Of a stretch of DNA of 33,257 nucleotides, positions 1 to 7,282 are shown one piece after another (positions within the stretch are counted from its first letter, which is position 1; the number at the start of each line of letters is the position of its first letter). Both the position numbers and the translations under genes were made by a program. The stretch is from contig JAHDSB010000014.1 in the NCBI GenBank assembly GCA_018433015.1, positions 1 to 33,257 of the forward strand. Direction: 5' to 3'. The notes below the pieces were generated by a model. It ran no database searches. It was not told where the DNA came from and saw nothing but the letters and a program-made list of their open reading frames with translations. The stretch is from Clostridia bacterium (lineage in GTDB: Bacteria; Bacillota; Peptococcia; DRI-13; SV3-B141).

Positions 1-2
1 AA

Positions 3-413
3 ATGCAGCAATCAGTTGCCAACGATCATGTATTAAGTGAAGAAATACCTAAGGAAACCCACATGATAACCAAGGAAGAACCCCAAGAATCTATTGAAGA
101 AGCTCTAAAATATATTAAAGAACATTTTAAGGAAAAATTAACTCTAGAAATGGTTGCATCTAAGATCTTTATGAATCCCAAATATTTTAGCCGTGTTTTT
201 AAAAAGGAAATAGGTATTACATTTAGTAAGTACATCGTTCAACTGCGAATCCAATGTGCTTGTAGGTTATTAGAAACAACCAATTACCAAGTTTATCGAA
301 TTTCTTTTGAATGCGGCTTCTCAGATCCCTCTTATTTTAATAGGGTATTCTGTGCCCAAATGAATATGACGCCGCAAAATTATAGAAAATGTATGTGTGC
401 CAAAACAGAATGA
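3..413 (+). CDS. AraC-family transcriptional regulator, C-terminal part (5' end cut by window)
   Basis: The visible 136 residues contain a complete AraC/XylS-type DNA-binding domain with two helix-turn-helix units. The first is around residues 45-75 (LTLEMVASKIFMNPKYFSRV) and the second around 95-130, with the family signature VYRISFECGFSDPSYFNRVF. About 30 polar residues precede it. AraC proteins normally carry a sensor or receiver domain of 100 or more residues upstream, so the reading frame probably continues left of the window and the ATG at base 3 may be internal. A rho-independent terminator follows the stop. The ligand and target genes cannot be told. The downstream rubrerythrin has its own promoter and need not be a target. 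Confidence 0.85.
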   Translation: MQQSVANDHVLSEEIPKETHMITKEEPQESIEEALKYIKEHFKEKLTLEMVASKIFMNPKYFSRVFKKEIGITFSKYIVQLRIQCACRLLETTNYQVYRISFECGFSDPSYFNRVFCAQMNMTPQNYRKCMCAKTE

Positions 414-446
414 GATTATATCTGATGAAAACCGTTAAACTTAAGG

Positions 447-474
447 AAAACCCCACCTCGTTTGGTGGGGTTTT
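447..474 (+). terminator. Rho-independent terminator after the AraC-family gene
   Basis: An 11-bp perfect stem (AAAACCCCACC / GGTGGGGTTTT) with a 6-base loop; the right arm ends in a T run. It lies 34 bases after the AraC stop and separates this gene from rubrerythrin. Confidence 0.85.
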
Positions 475-534
475 ATAATGTCAATAATAATTGTGTTTGT
501 GATAAAGATAAATCAAAAAGTCATAACGAAGTGC

Positions 535-563
535 TTGACAATATGGTATTCATTTGTTATTAT
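535..563 (+). promoter_or_regulatory. Sigma-A promoter of rubrerythrin
   Basis: A perfect -35 box TTGACA (535-540) lies 17 bases before TATTAT (558-563). A perfect TATAAT overlaps it at 561-566, but with a 20-base spacer. Transcription should start near 570, giving a leader of about 40 bases. Confidence 0.7.
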
Positions 564-564
564 A

Positions 565-587
565 ATAGTAACGATAATTATTACTAT
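565..587 (+). promoter_or_regulatory. Palindrome at the rubrerythrin transcription start, possible PerR/Fur-family operator
   Basis: Arms ATAGTAA (565-571) and TTACTAT (581-587) flank a centre that reads CGATAATTATTACTA at 572-586. That centre matches the 7-1-7 Fur box (TGATAATNATTATCA) at 11 of 14 positions and the PerR box at about 10 of 14. The site overlaps the predicted start point, a typical repressor position. Rubrerythrin is PerR-controlled in some clostridia, which fits. The assignment to PerR or Fur is inference. Confidence 0.4.
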
Positions 588-611
588 GTATTGTAAATAG
601 GAGGAATTACT

Positions 612-1100
612 ATGAGTACAGAAAAAAACTTACGCGAAGCCTTTGCTGGAGAATCTCAAGCAAATAGAAAATATTTAGCTTTCGCAAAAAAAGCTGAACA
701 AGAAGGTTTCACTAGTATTGCTAGACTTTTTAGAGCTACTGCTGAAGCTGAAACCATTCACGCTTTAAGTCATTTAAACGTACTGGGAGATGTAAAATCA
801 ACGGAAGAAAACTTAAAAGCCGGGATCAAAGGAGAAACCTTTGAGTTTGAAGAAATGTATCCCAAATTCATAGAAGAAGCTAAAAAAACTGATGACAAAA
901 AAGCTGTAAAAACCTTCACTTTTGCTAATGAAGCAGAAAAAGTACATGCTAAACTATATGAAAACGCTATAAAAGAGTTAAATAGTAAAACAGAACATAC
1001 ATATTACTTATGCCCTATCTGCGGAAATATTGAAGTAGATGGTGCCCCCGATAAATGTCCTATCTGTGGTGCAGCCGGTGATAAGTTTATAAAATACTAA
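612..1100 (+). CDS. rbr: Rubrerythrin (non-haem di-iron peroxidase)
   Basis: Rubrerythrin reduces hydrogen peroxide to water in the cytoplasm of anaerobes, taking electrons from rubredoxin or NAD(P)H-dependent partners. The 162 residues are the normal length. Residues 1-125 form the ferritin-like four-helix domain with iron ligands at E14, E47xxH50 and E109xxH112. The C-terminus is a rubredoxin-like iron site with C134xxC137 and C149xxC152. AGGAGG (599-604) is 7 bases before the ATG. The gene has its own promoter and terminator, so it is monocistronic, and a Fur/PerR-like palindrome sits at the start point, consistent with induction by peroxide. The family call is secure; the regulator is not. 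Confidence 0.96.
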   Translation: MSTEKNLREAFAGESQANRKYLAFAKKAEQEGFTSIARLFRATAEAETIHALSHLNVLGDVKSTEENLKAGIKGETFEFEEMYPKFIEEAKKTDDKKAVKTFTFANEAEKVHAKLYENAIKELNSKTEHTYYLCPICGNIEVDGAPDKCPICGAAGDKFIKY

Positions 1101-1116
1101 TTTAGATGATTATAAG

Positions 1117-1146
1117 GCCCTAGCTCAAATTAATTTGAGCTAGGGC
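1117..1146 (+). terminator. Rho-independent terminator of rubrerythrin
   Basis: A 30-base perfect palindrome (arm GCCCTAGCTCAAATT) begins 16 bases after the stop and is followed by TCTTTTGTTTTT. Confidence 0.85.
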
Positions 1147-1192
1147 TCTTTTGTTTTTCTGAGATAGTTAATTAATATATTTATTTTGCACA

Positions 1193-1222
1193 AAAAAACC
1201 GCCCCCAAAAGGGCGGTTTTTT
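1193..1222 (-). terminator. Terminator of the PLP/cobalamin operon
   Basis: A 12-bp stem AAAAAACCGCCC / GGGCGGTTTTTT with loop CCAAAA. Read on the minus strand it lies 11 bases past the stop of the PLP enzyme gene and ends in a T run. It is symmetrical enough to act in both directions, so it would also stop residual rubrerythrin transcripts. Confidence 0.85.
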
Positions 1223-1233
1223 GCTGTCTCGAA

Positions 1234-2724
1234 TTAGTCGAGGATACCAGCATATTTGCAAGTGATTTTGATAAGAGCAACAAGACCTTTAATAGCAAGT
1301 CTAGTTCTGTCTTCAATCAAGTTACCTGCATCATCTAAGGTGTTCAAACCTGTGGAGATGTAGATGTTACCATCATAAGCGATTGTGGGAACCATTCCCA
1401 TAGCTCCGATACCTTCTTGGAAGATGTTGGTTCCGCCGTACATATCTTCAATTGAGAAGATAGGAACACCCATCTTGCCATCGGCCCAAGTTTTTTCGTA
1501 GTTAACTTCAACTGCACAGGAGTTGTAGGACTTAGTGAAAGTGAAGCCCTTCAGAATTTCAGCAGGAAGACCCTTCTGGAATTCATCTACAACAATGTCA
1601 TACATTCCATCAACAGGTTTAGTCATGATTTCAGGTTTGTCTTTCAGTACACGCATAGCAGCAAGAGCACCGAGTAAACCTTCTTTACCAGGATCAAATG
1701 CAACGCTTACAGCCTTACCATAGGAAGAAAGAGAACCATAACGGTTACCATGGAAGCCCATAGCACGACGAGCGTTAACCATAACGTCTTCTTTACCGAT
1801 AATCATACCGCAAATGGAAGAACCAGTAGCTTTATCCATGGAGTAAACAATAGCGTCAGCACCAGTCTTACGAATGTCATGACCAACGAAAGGCAGTCCC
1901 CAAGCGCAGTCAACAACGTAAGGTACATCGTATTTATGAGCTACGTCAGCAAGAACTTTTTGCAGAATAGGAGTTCCTTCTGCGTCATGATCTCCATAAC
2001 CGTAACCAGGAGTGTCATAACCGATAGAAGTAATACCGGAAAGCATAGTAGCATGACGTGCAGCATATTCTTCGATAACAGCTCTGTTAGGTTCACCCTT
2101 TACATCAGAAAGTAAGGGAGCTGGGAAGTATTGGATACCATGGTTATCATAGTTAGCACCCTCTAAAGGAGTAACAACAACATCTAATCCATTTTGTCTC
2201 TTACCTTGCATGCTCAGTTCACCAGCGGTACAACCTCTGTTAGCAATGATATCCTTATATTTTGGAGGGAAAGGACGTCCATATCCACCTTGGTGATGGA
2301 AATGTTTTTCTAGAGGAGCCAGGTAACGAGCACGATAAGTTTCACCAGAACCTACGATAGGAGGCATAAACATACTTGTGTAGCATACGTTGATACCAGC
2401 TTCACATGTAGCAGTGGGGCATACATCATATTCTGCACCATAGAAATCTTTAACCATGTAACGCATTTCTTCTACGTAGCCAGCAAGACCCTTAACAGCC
2501 TTAGCTTCTTTATGAGTGTATTCCAAAACGTCATCACGTAGAGGAGCAGGACAACCGGAAACACCACCAGTTAAACCAAAAGTTCCGCGGCCTTCTGCTT
2601 TTAATTTAGCAAGTTCGTCGGCAATACCGATTTTTTTTGCTTCTTCAGCAGCGTCAGCATAAATGTTCTTGATGTTAGCATGCAAATTGCTATACATTTG
2701 AGTTTTGTACTTAAATTTTGCCAC
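1234..2724 (-). CDS. Fold-type-I PLP-dependent enzyme, function unknown, in a cobalamin mutase operon
   Basis: A 496-residue protein with the layout of the aminotransferase / beta-eliminating-lyase superfamily. A small N-terminal domain contains a Gly-rich stretch (GTFGLTGGVSGCPAP, 47-61). The PLP-ring aspartate is probably D272 (VVDCAWGLP). K298, in SMDKATGSS, is the likely Schiff-base lysine, followed by the typical CGMIIG strand. The region around residues 140-175 is rich in His and Gly (KHFHHQGGYGRP) and looks family-specific. I cannot place it among aminotransferases, tyrosine phenol-lyase/tryptophanase-like lyases or SelA-like enzymes. The start is GTG, with AGGAG (2735-2739) 10 bases upstream. 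It is the last gene of the operon, 81 bases after the mutase-like gene with a hairpin between. The context suggests it acts on the substrate or product of the mutase, probably an amino acid (inference). Confidence 0.75.
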   Translation of the reverse strand: MAKFKYKTQMYSNLHANIKNIYADAAEEAKKIGIADELAKLKAEGRGTFGLTGGVSGCPAPLRDDVLEYTHKEAKAVKGLAGYVEEMRYMVKDFYGAEYDVCPTATCEAGINVCYTSMFMPPIVGSGETYRARYLAPLEKHFHHQGGYGRPFPPKYKDIIANRGCTAGELSMQGKRQNGLDVVVTPLEGANYDNHGIQYFPAPLLSDVKGEPNRAVIEEYAARHATMLSGITSIGYDTPGYGYGDHDAEGTPILQKVLADVAHKYDVPYVVDCAWGLPFVGHDIRKTGADAIVYSMDKATGSSICGMIIGKEDVMVNARRAMGFHGNRYGSLSSYGKAVSVAFDPGKEGLLGALAAMRVLKDKPEIMTKPVDGMYDIVVDEFQKGLPAEILKGFTFTKSYNSCAVEVNYEKTWADGKMGVPIFSIEDMYGGTNIFQEGIGAMGMVPTIAYDGNIYISTGLNTLDDAGNLIEDRTRLAIKGLVALIKITCKYAGILD

Positions 2725-2769
2725 TCTCTAACAACTCCTTTTAATATATGTTTAATTTTTTCTTATATA

Positions 2770-2794
2770 AAGTGAACATAATTGGGGTTCACTT
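2770..2794 (-). other. Hairpin between the mutase-like and PLP enzyme genes
   Basis: Perfect 8-bp inverted repeat AAGTGAAC (2770-2777) / GTTCACTT (2787-2794) with a 9-base loop. Downstream on the minus strand comes TTTATATAAG rather than a T run, so it is a poor terminator. It may be an operator, a partial attenuator or an mRNA-stabilising or processing stem that changes the ratio of the two products. Nothing in the sequence decides between these. Confidence 0.4.
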
Positions 2795-2805
2795 ATTAAG
2801 CATAA

Positions 2806-4620
2806 TTACTTTTTAATGATCGAATCTCTTCCAGCTCTACCAGGATATGCACCTTCAGCCACACTTCCCAGTAAACCATCATATAAGGAATCTACATAAC
2901 TGCCTTTTTCTACAATAGTCTCTAAAACGCCTTGAATACCTTTAACTATTCCTTCGGCCATTTTATCGGCATTATCAGTAGCTTGTATTCCAGCTTTACC
3001 AAAGAAGCGGAATGCTTCTTTTAAAGCACGTAGAGTATCGATACGAGATGGTGCTGCAATAGGACCACCCGAATAAGCCTCATCTGAAGATGCTATTGAA
3101 ATTGCTTCTACACCCAAGGATGCAGCTAATGCACCGTGCAGTGCAGTAGACATAGAGGACTGAACTCTATCTTCAGTCTGGGTCAAGAAGCCAATAGGTG
3201 CTCCTGGCCAGATGGGGGCATCGACAATACTACGCAATGCTCTAATCTTAGCAGCATTGAAATCTATATAGTTATCTTCCATATCACCAGACACCATTAC
3301 TTCAGGTGAATAACAGAAGAGAGGTTGCAACATCGGTCTGCCACCAAGGCGTATCCCTAAATGAGCAGTAATCAACATACCAGCAAAAGCCTTATATGCC
3401 GGTACTCCACATAACTCTTCATTTGTTACTACATCAAAGGAGAGATTATACTTAGTAGCATATTTTATAGCTTGAATAGCATCTATAGTCAAACGTGACG
3501 GATCTGTTCCCCCACCTAAAGAACCATAGGCTATATTAATCTTTGTCATATCGGCACCCATTGCTCCAGCTAACAATACTGTTTCCGGAGTGTTAAGTCC
3601 CCGGTGAGCCCTGACCTGCCATAAAGTATGATCACATAAAGAACCTTTAATACGCATCAAGTTTTCCGGCGTAATAATGGACCCATCCTCTTCATGGGTT
3701 AAGTAGCCTTCCAGAAAACCTTCTGTACGTGCACCCCAAGAGGGATCGAAGTGTACTACTCCATCTGCTCCCCATGCTTCACACGCTTTGATATGGGCGA
3801 TATCCATAAAGGGACATCCAGTTCCATATTGAATGAAGACAGTAGGTTTTTTTCTGGTATGCTGGATTTTTTGAACAGACATTCTCTCTTGAGTTACTTT
3901 TACGTATTCTGCCAGTTTATCCAGTTCTTCCTGTGCTAACGCCCTAGTCTTAGGAGGTAATACTCCATCTTTGTAATAATCCTTGATTTTCTGGTCACAA
4001 TATGACAAGTACTCATCTAAAAGCTCAGTTCTATCTTGTCCATAAGGTACTTCCAGAAGTTTTTCTCTCACTTCGGCACGTTTTATACCAGGTGATGTCT
4101 TGTCTTTTGCCCAATCAAGAATATTATCTACAATCTTGTCTAACAGTTCGCCTATTTCTTTGTTCTTATATTTATAACTAAAAGGTTCTGTGATATCAGA
4201 TTTTTGTTTGTTAGCTCCGGCAGCCTCAGGAACATATTCTACTCCTTCTAGAAAAGCCAGCAGCTCTTCTGCTTTTGTTCCCGGTCCAAAGCCTGCATCA
4301 TAGCCAAGCTCTTGCGCTAACTCAGGACGCACTCCCATGCCGCCCATAACTAGTGTAGCTTTTTCTCTTAAACCTGCTGCTTCTGCTAAATCAGCAAATT
4401 TAGAAAGTAATTCTGCTACTCCATAGCCCAGGGTACGGCTTACTAGGATGGCTCCTGTATCATTTTCTAAAGCAACTTTAATTATTTCTTCCGATTGATA
4501 ATCCGGAGGTAAAAGTACTGTTTTATAACCTGCCTCATCTAAGGCTCTTTTCATTATCTTTAAACCAATATCATGAACAGGGTCTAAAGGAGCTAATAAG
4601 ATCGTCTTTTCTTTATTCAT
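2806..4620 (-). CDS. Cobalamin-dependent mutase-like protein (B12-binding domain fused to a glutamate-mutase/aminomutase-like barrel)
   Basis: A 604-residue protein. Residues 1-130 form a Rossmann-type B12-binding domain: D13-P-V-H16-D-I-G19 supplies the probable lower-ligand His, with VSRTLG (60-65) and MGGMG (92-96) as the later S and GG elements. Residues 145-255 are helical and charged. Residues 258-590 look like the TIM-barrel catalytic domain of AdoCbl mutases (GADMTKINIAYGSLGGG; AISIASSDEAYSGGPIAAPS), loosely resembling glutamate mutase E. In lysine and ornithine aminomutases the B12 domain lies in a separate subunit or at the C-terminus; here it is N-terminal, and D and H of the motif are one residue further apart than in DxHxxG. 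The ATG overlaps the preceding gene by 8 bases (ATGAATAA), so translation is probably coupled. The reaction is unknown; a carbon-skeleton or amino-group shift on an amino acid is my best guess. Confidence 0.75.
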   Translation of the reverse strand: MNKEKTILLAPLDPVHDIGLKIMKRALDEAGYKTVLLPPDYQSEEIIKVALENDTGAILVSRTLGYGVAELLSKFADLAEAAGLREKATLVMGGMGVRPELAQELGYDAGFGPGTKAEELLAFLEGVEYVPEAAGANKQKSDITEPFSYKYKNKEIGELLDKIVDNILDWAKDKTSPGIKRAEVREKLLEVPYGQDRTELLDEYLSYCDQKIKDYYKDGVLPPKTRALAQEELDKLAEYVKVTQERMSVQKIQHTRKKPTVFIQYGTGCPFMDIAHIKACEAWGADGVVHFDPSWGARTEGFLEGYLTHEEDGSIITPENLMRIKGSLCDHTLWQVRAHRGLNTPETVLLAGAMGADMTKINIAYGSLGGGTDPSRLTIDAIQAIKYATKYNLSFDVVTNEELCGVPAYKAFAGMLITAHLGIRLGGRPMLQPLFCYSPEVMVSGDMEDNYIDFNAAKIRALRSIVDAPIWPGAPIGFLTQTEDRVQSSMSTALHGALAASLGVEAISIASSDEAYSGGPIAAPSRIDTLRALKEAFRFFGKAGIQATDNADKMAEGIVKGIQGVLETIVEKGSYVDSLYDGLLGSVAEGAYPGRAGRDSIIKK

Positions 4621-4852
4621 CTTTCTTACCCCCTTCTAACCAGCCATAACGATCACCTGCACGATGAATATATCCTCTAGCACGAACTCTAGCTCCAGGT
4701 CCTTCATATTGAATAAAAACAATATCAGTATCTTTCAGACCAAAGCTTTCCAGAAGCTTTAAAGCAAGGGTTCTGCCTTCTTCTTCATCTTTGCAGGCAA
4801 AGAAAGTTTCAATGTCAACAGCATCAACAATCTTCTTGTAGCACTCTTCCAT
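4613..4852 (-). CDS. Small protein of unknown function, probable small subunit of the mutase-like enzyme
   Basis: A 79-residue acidic, soluble protein with no signal peptide. It has an N-terminal helix pair (residues 1-35) and a likely beta region IVFIQYEGPGARVRARGYIH. I do not recognise the family, and it does not resemble OraS, the small subunit of ornithine aminomutase. The frame is open upstream to a TTG at 4876, but GGAGG lies 8 bases before the ATG at 4852, so I take that start. Its stop overlaps the start of the 604-residue mutase-like gene by 8 bases. Such tight coupling suggests that the two products form a complex, as small S subunits do in glutamate and ornithine mutases (inference from arrangement only). 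Confidence 0.7.
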   Translation of the reverse strand: MEECYKKIVDAVDIETFFACKDEEEGRTLALKLLESFGLKDTDIVFIQYEGPGARVRARGYIHRAGDRYGWLEGGKKDE

Positions 4853-4908
4853 TATTCCTTCCTCCCACCTCATCAATGATGAGCAGTATTAATCAAAAAA
4901 ATAAAGAG

Positions 4909-5637
4909 TCAATTCCCTTCCACTAAATCCCAATATCTCTTTACGTCTCTTATTATATTTTCTAGATGATCAACCATAGCTTTTTCTGCTAAATCAGGAT
5001 CGCGCTTTTCTATAGCCGTAACTATTTTGGCATGATCAAGTGACACTACACTGTGAACTTCTTTACGAATAAATTCCAACACCGGAGCAAGCTGTCCATC
5101 CTGTCGAATGAGTTCCATGGCCCCTTCTAAGACTTTATTACGTGAAGCCTTAGCCACAATACGATGGAATGCTACATCCTGTTCAGCAGCTCCTCCTCGG
5201 ACATGGGCCACACGTTCCTTTTGCATACGCTGTATATGCCACAATCCTTTTATTTCATCTTCTGTAGCATTACTAGCAGCTAAACGAGCTATTTCCCTTT
5301 CAATGGCCCGACGGGCTACCAAAATATCAATTAACTCATCTTTCGTTCTACTTTCTAAAGCCCTAAAAAATTCTTGTCCTTGGTCAGAACGAATTTTTTT
5401 CTCTTCCAACTCTTTCAGTCTTTCGGTTCCTTTACTCGTTAAAGTCCTTCCTTGATAGCCTATTCTATTAGTATAATTCAAACTATCCATTTGAGCAAGG
5501 ATTCTACCAGCTGTAGCTTCACTGACATCAAGGCCGTAATTTTTAAATTCTCGACTTAAATAACCCGACCCAACAGGAGATTGACTTTGGTTGATTATTA
5601 GCAACGTCAGGTATTCCTGTCTTTCTTTATTTACCAA
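4909..5637 (-). CDS. Transcriptional regulator with winged-helix N-terminus and FCD ligand domain
   Basis: 242 residues. Residues 1-75 form a winged helix of the type found in NrpR/RNase-R-like regulators (REFKNYGLDVSEATAGRILAQM). Residues 95-235 are an all-helical FCD domain as in FadR/GntR regulators. The metal-site pattern D-x3-H...H...H is present: D154, H158, H202 and H224. FCD domains usually bind carboxylates through the metal, so the effector may be an organic or amino acid used by the downstream enzymes. The start is TTG, with AGGTGG (5645-5650) 7 bases upstream. It is the first gene of the operon, 56 bases before the small subunit gene, which suggests self-regulated control of that pathway. 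A TTGT-N5-ACAA repeat lies in its leader. Confidence 0.82.
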   Translation of the reverse strand: MVNKERQEYLTLLIINQSQSPVGSGYLSREFKNYGLDVSEATAGRILAQMDSLNYTNRIGYQGRTLTSKGTERLKELEEKKIRSDQGQEFFRALESRTKDELIDILVARRAIEREIARLAASNATEDEIKGLWHIQRMQKERVAHVRGGAAEQDVAFHRIVAKASRNKVLEGAMELIRQDGQLAPVLEFIRKEVHSVVSLDHAKIVTAIEKRDPDLAEKAMVDHLENIIRDVKRYWDLVEGN

Positions 5638-5660
5638 CTTTAGTCCACCTTAAATATAGA

Positions 5661-5673
5661 TTGTTGAACACAA
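5661..5673 (-). promoter_or_regulatory. Possible operator in the leader of the FCD regulator operon
   Basis: Inverted repeat TTGT-TGAAC-ACAA, 24 bases before the regulator start. GntR/FadR relatives often bind T-N-G-T...A-C-N-A half-sites. A TATAAT-like -10 on the minus strand (5688-5693) lies just upstream, without a convincing -35. The repeat is short and could be chance. Confidence 0.25.
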
Positions 5674-5837
5674 CTTAAGAAAACAAAATTATAAATCTAA
5701 ATTAATAGTATCATTTAATTCGTATATAATAATTCTCCAAAGGTATATCATATTCCTTCTTTTTATTCTAAAAATATTTTATCTCATTTGGCTCACATAT
5801 TCCAGTACTTTCTGTATAAAAAATAAAAAAAAAATTA

Positions 5838-5858
5838 AAGGGGATTTTTATTCCCCTT
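5838..5858 (-). terminator. Terminator of the small cysteine-rich gene
   Basis: Stem AAGGGGA (5838-5844) / TCCCCTT (5852-5858), followed on the minus strand by a long T-rich run (5819-5837). It overlaps the stop codon of the small gene. The T- and A-rich rest of 5638-5837 shows no further gene. Confidence 0.75.
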
Positions 5859-5994
5859 AACAACAACCGCTCACATCAATTTCCTGACCCTTTTTTTTCA
5901 GTACTTCTTGACAAGCCCCTTTATCAAAAACTTCAGATCCGGGACAATCATTCGTAAGGAATTTTTTGCACGCGCGACACTCTTTACATGTCAT
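5857..5994 (-). CDS. 45-residue cysteine-rich protein, unknown function
   Basis: The protein starts MTCKECRACKKFLTNDCPG and ends SGCC. It has seven cysteines: C3, C6, C9, C17, C28, C44 and C45, in a C-x2-C-x2-C...C...C...CC arrangement. This pattern suits binding of zinc, an iron-sulfur cluster or a thiol-reactive metal. There is no signal peptide, so it should be cytoplasmic. The gene is supported by GGGAGGT 7 bases before the ATG, an in-frame stop and a terminator at the stop. It is 101 bases downstream of rodA, with no clear terminator between them, so it may share that transcript. I do not recognise the family. It is short enough to be missed by usual gene-finding cut-offs. Confidence 0.7.
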   Translation of the reverse strand: MTCKECRACKKFLTNDCPGSEVFDKGACQEVLKKKGQEIDVSGCC

Positions 5995-6095
5995 CTACAC
6001 TACCTCCCAAACTATTTACTTTTCAGTACATAGCTTGAACAAAGGCAGCAAATTTTATCCCACTTCTCTACGGAAGAAAATTTTTACATGCCGGC

Positions 6096-7226
6096 TCAAA
6101 AAAGGACATGATCATGGTAAACATATACATTCATAAGTAGCCCCAAAGCAATCATATTTGCTAAAAGGGAACTTCCCCCATAACTAACAAAAGGAAGAGG
6201 TATTCCCGTTATAGGCATAATCCCTATTGTCATACCAATGTTCTGTAGCACGTGAAAGGCAATCATAGAAACAACACCTATGGCAACTAAAGAGCCATAC
6301 GTATCTTTAGCTTTTGTAGCAATTTTAATTCCCCTATATAAGAGGACAAAAAATAAACTTAATAAAACAACGGATCCGATGAAACCAAATTCTTCCGCCA
6401 ATACACTAAAGATAAAGTCTGTCCACTGTTCCGGTAAGAAATCATACTTGGTTTGGGAACCACTCTGCCACCCTTTGCCAAAAATACCCCCAGACCCTAC
6501 TGCAATTTGAGATTGAATAACATTCCAACCCCATCCTCGCGGATCCACCATAGGATCGACAAATACAATCAAACGCATTAATTGATAATCTTTGAGGGGA
6601 AGCCACCAATCCCATGTATAATGACCGTAAATAACAAGTACTATTAAGGCTATACCACCTGCTACTAAAGAAAATAACAGCGCCGGGGAAGCTCCGGCGG
6701 CCAAAAGCATTCCCAACATGATAGCTACATATACAAGACCTGTTCCCAAATCAGGTTGTTTCAAAATTAAAAGCAAGGGTATGGCAACATATATAAACAC
6801 CGGAAATAAATCTCTTAAGCGATTTAACTTACCCACCCGACTACTTAAAAAATTTGCTAAACCTAATATCAATAAGGTTTTAACTATCTCGGCGGGTTGT
6901 AATTTAAATGGTCCTATAGGTATCCAGGCTTGAGCACCTTTTGTTTCTTCCCCGAGAATAAGTACAGCTAAAAGCAGGACTATATTAAGTATATAAAAAT
7001 AGTTACTATATTTGGCAAGTTTACTGATATCTAACAGAAGAACGGAAAAAAATGCTATTAGACCTACAACTACCCACATTCCCTGACGAAGAACATAGTT
7101 CATATTATATTTTATGCTGGCATTGTATGTGGCACTTTGTAAAACAAAAAACCCTACTACCAAAATTAGCATCACTGTAATTAGCAGAATATAATCTATG
7201 CTTTTAAATATCTTAGAAAATCGCAT
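6096..7226 (-). CDS. rodA: RodA, SEDS-family peptidoglycan glycosyltransferase
   Basis: RodA polymerises lipid II into glycan strands for side-wall growth, working with PBP2 (mrdA in this window) and MreBCD in the membrane. The 376 residues show about ten membrane helices and SEDS signatures: GAQAWIPIGPFKLQPAEIVK, KQPDLGTGLVY and the C-terminal GIPLPFVSYGGSSLLANMIALG. The Rod-system neighbours favour RodA over FtsW or SpoVE. The frame is open to 7295, but that ATG lies inside the terminator of minE. An ATG at 7226 has GAGGTG 6 bases upstream and a TATAAT box at 7249-7254, so I chose 7226. Confidence 0.92.
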   Translation of the reverse strand: MRFSKIFKSIDYILLITVMLILVVGFFVLQSATYNASIKYNMNYVLRQGMWVVVGLIAFFSVLLLDISKLAKYSNYFYILNIVLLLAVLILGEETKGAQAWIPIGPFKLQPAEIVKTLLILGLANFLSSRVGKLNRLRDLFPVFIYVAIPLLLILKQPDLGTGLVYVAIMLGMLLAAGASPALLFSLVAGGIALIVLVIYGHYTWDWWLPLKDYQLMRLIVFVDPMVDPRGWGWNVIQSQIAVGSGGIFGKGWQSGSQTKYDFLPEQWTDFIFSVLAEEFGFIGSVVLLSLFFVLLYRGIKIATKAKDTYGSLVAIGVVSMIAFHVLQNIGMTIGIMPITGIPLPFVSYGGSSLLANMIALGLLMNVYVYHDHVLF

Positions 7227-7248
7227 TTTTTCACCTCTTCCTTGTATC

Positions 7249-7254
7249 ATTATA
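7249..7254 (-). promoter_or_regulatory. Probable -10 box of rodA
   Basis: TATAAT on the minus strand, 22 bases before the rodA start and after the minE terminator. No good -35 box is visible at 16-18 bases, so the promoter is either weak or needs an activator. Confidence 0.4.
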
Positions 7255-7282
7255 TCCTGACTATTACATTTACGAAAGTATA

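Noticed and set aside
1535-2115. Plus-strand open frames opposite the PLP enzyme gene
   Set aside because: They are antisense shadows of a well-supported coding frame, with no ribosome site and no recognisable domain.
2806-4620. Naming this gene oraE (D-ornithine 4,5-aminomutase) or kamD
   Set aside because: The B12 domain is at the N-terminus, the small partner does not resemble OraS, and no ornithine or lysine pathway genes are nearby. Only superfamily-level similarity is supported.
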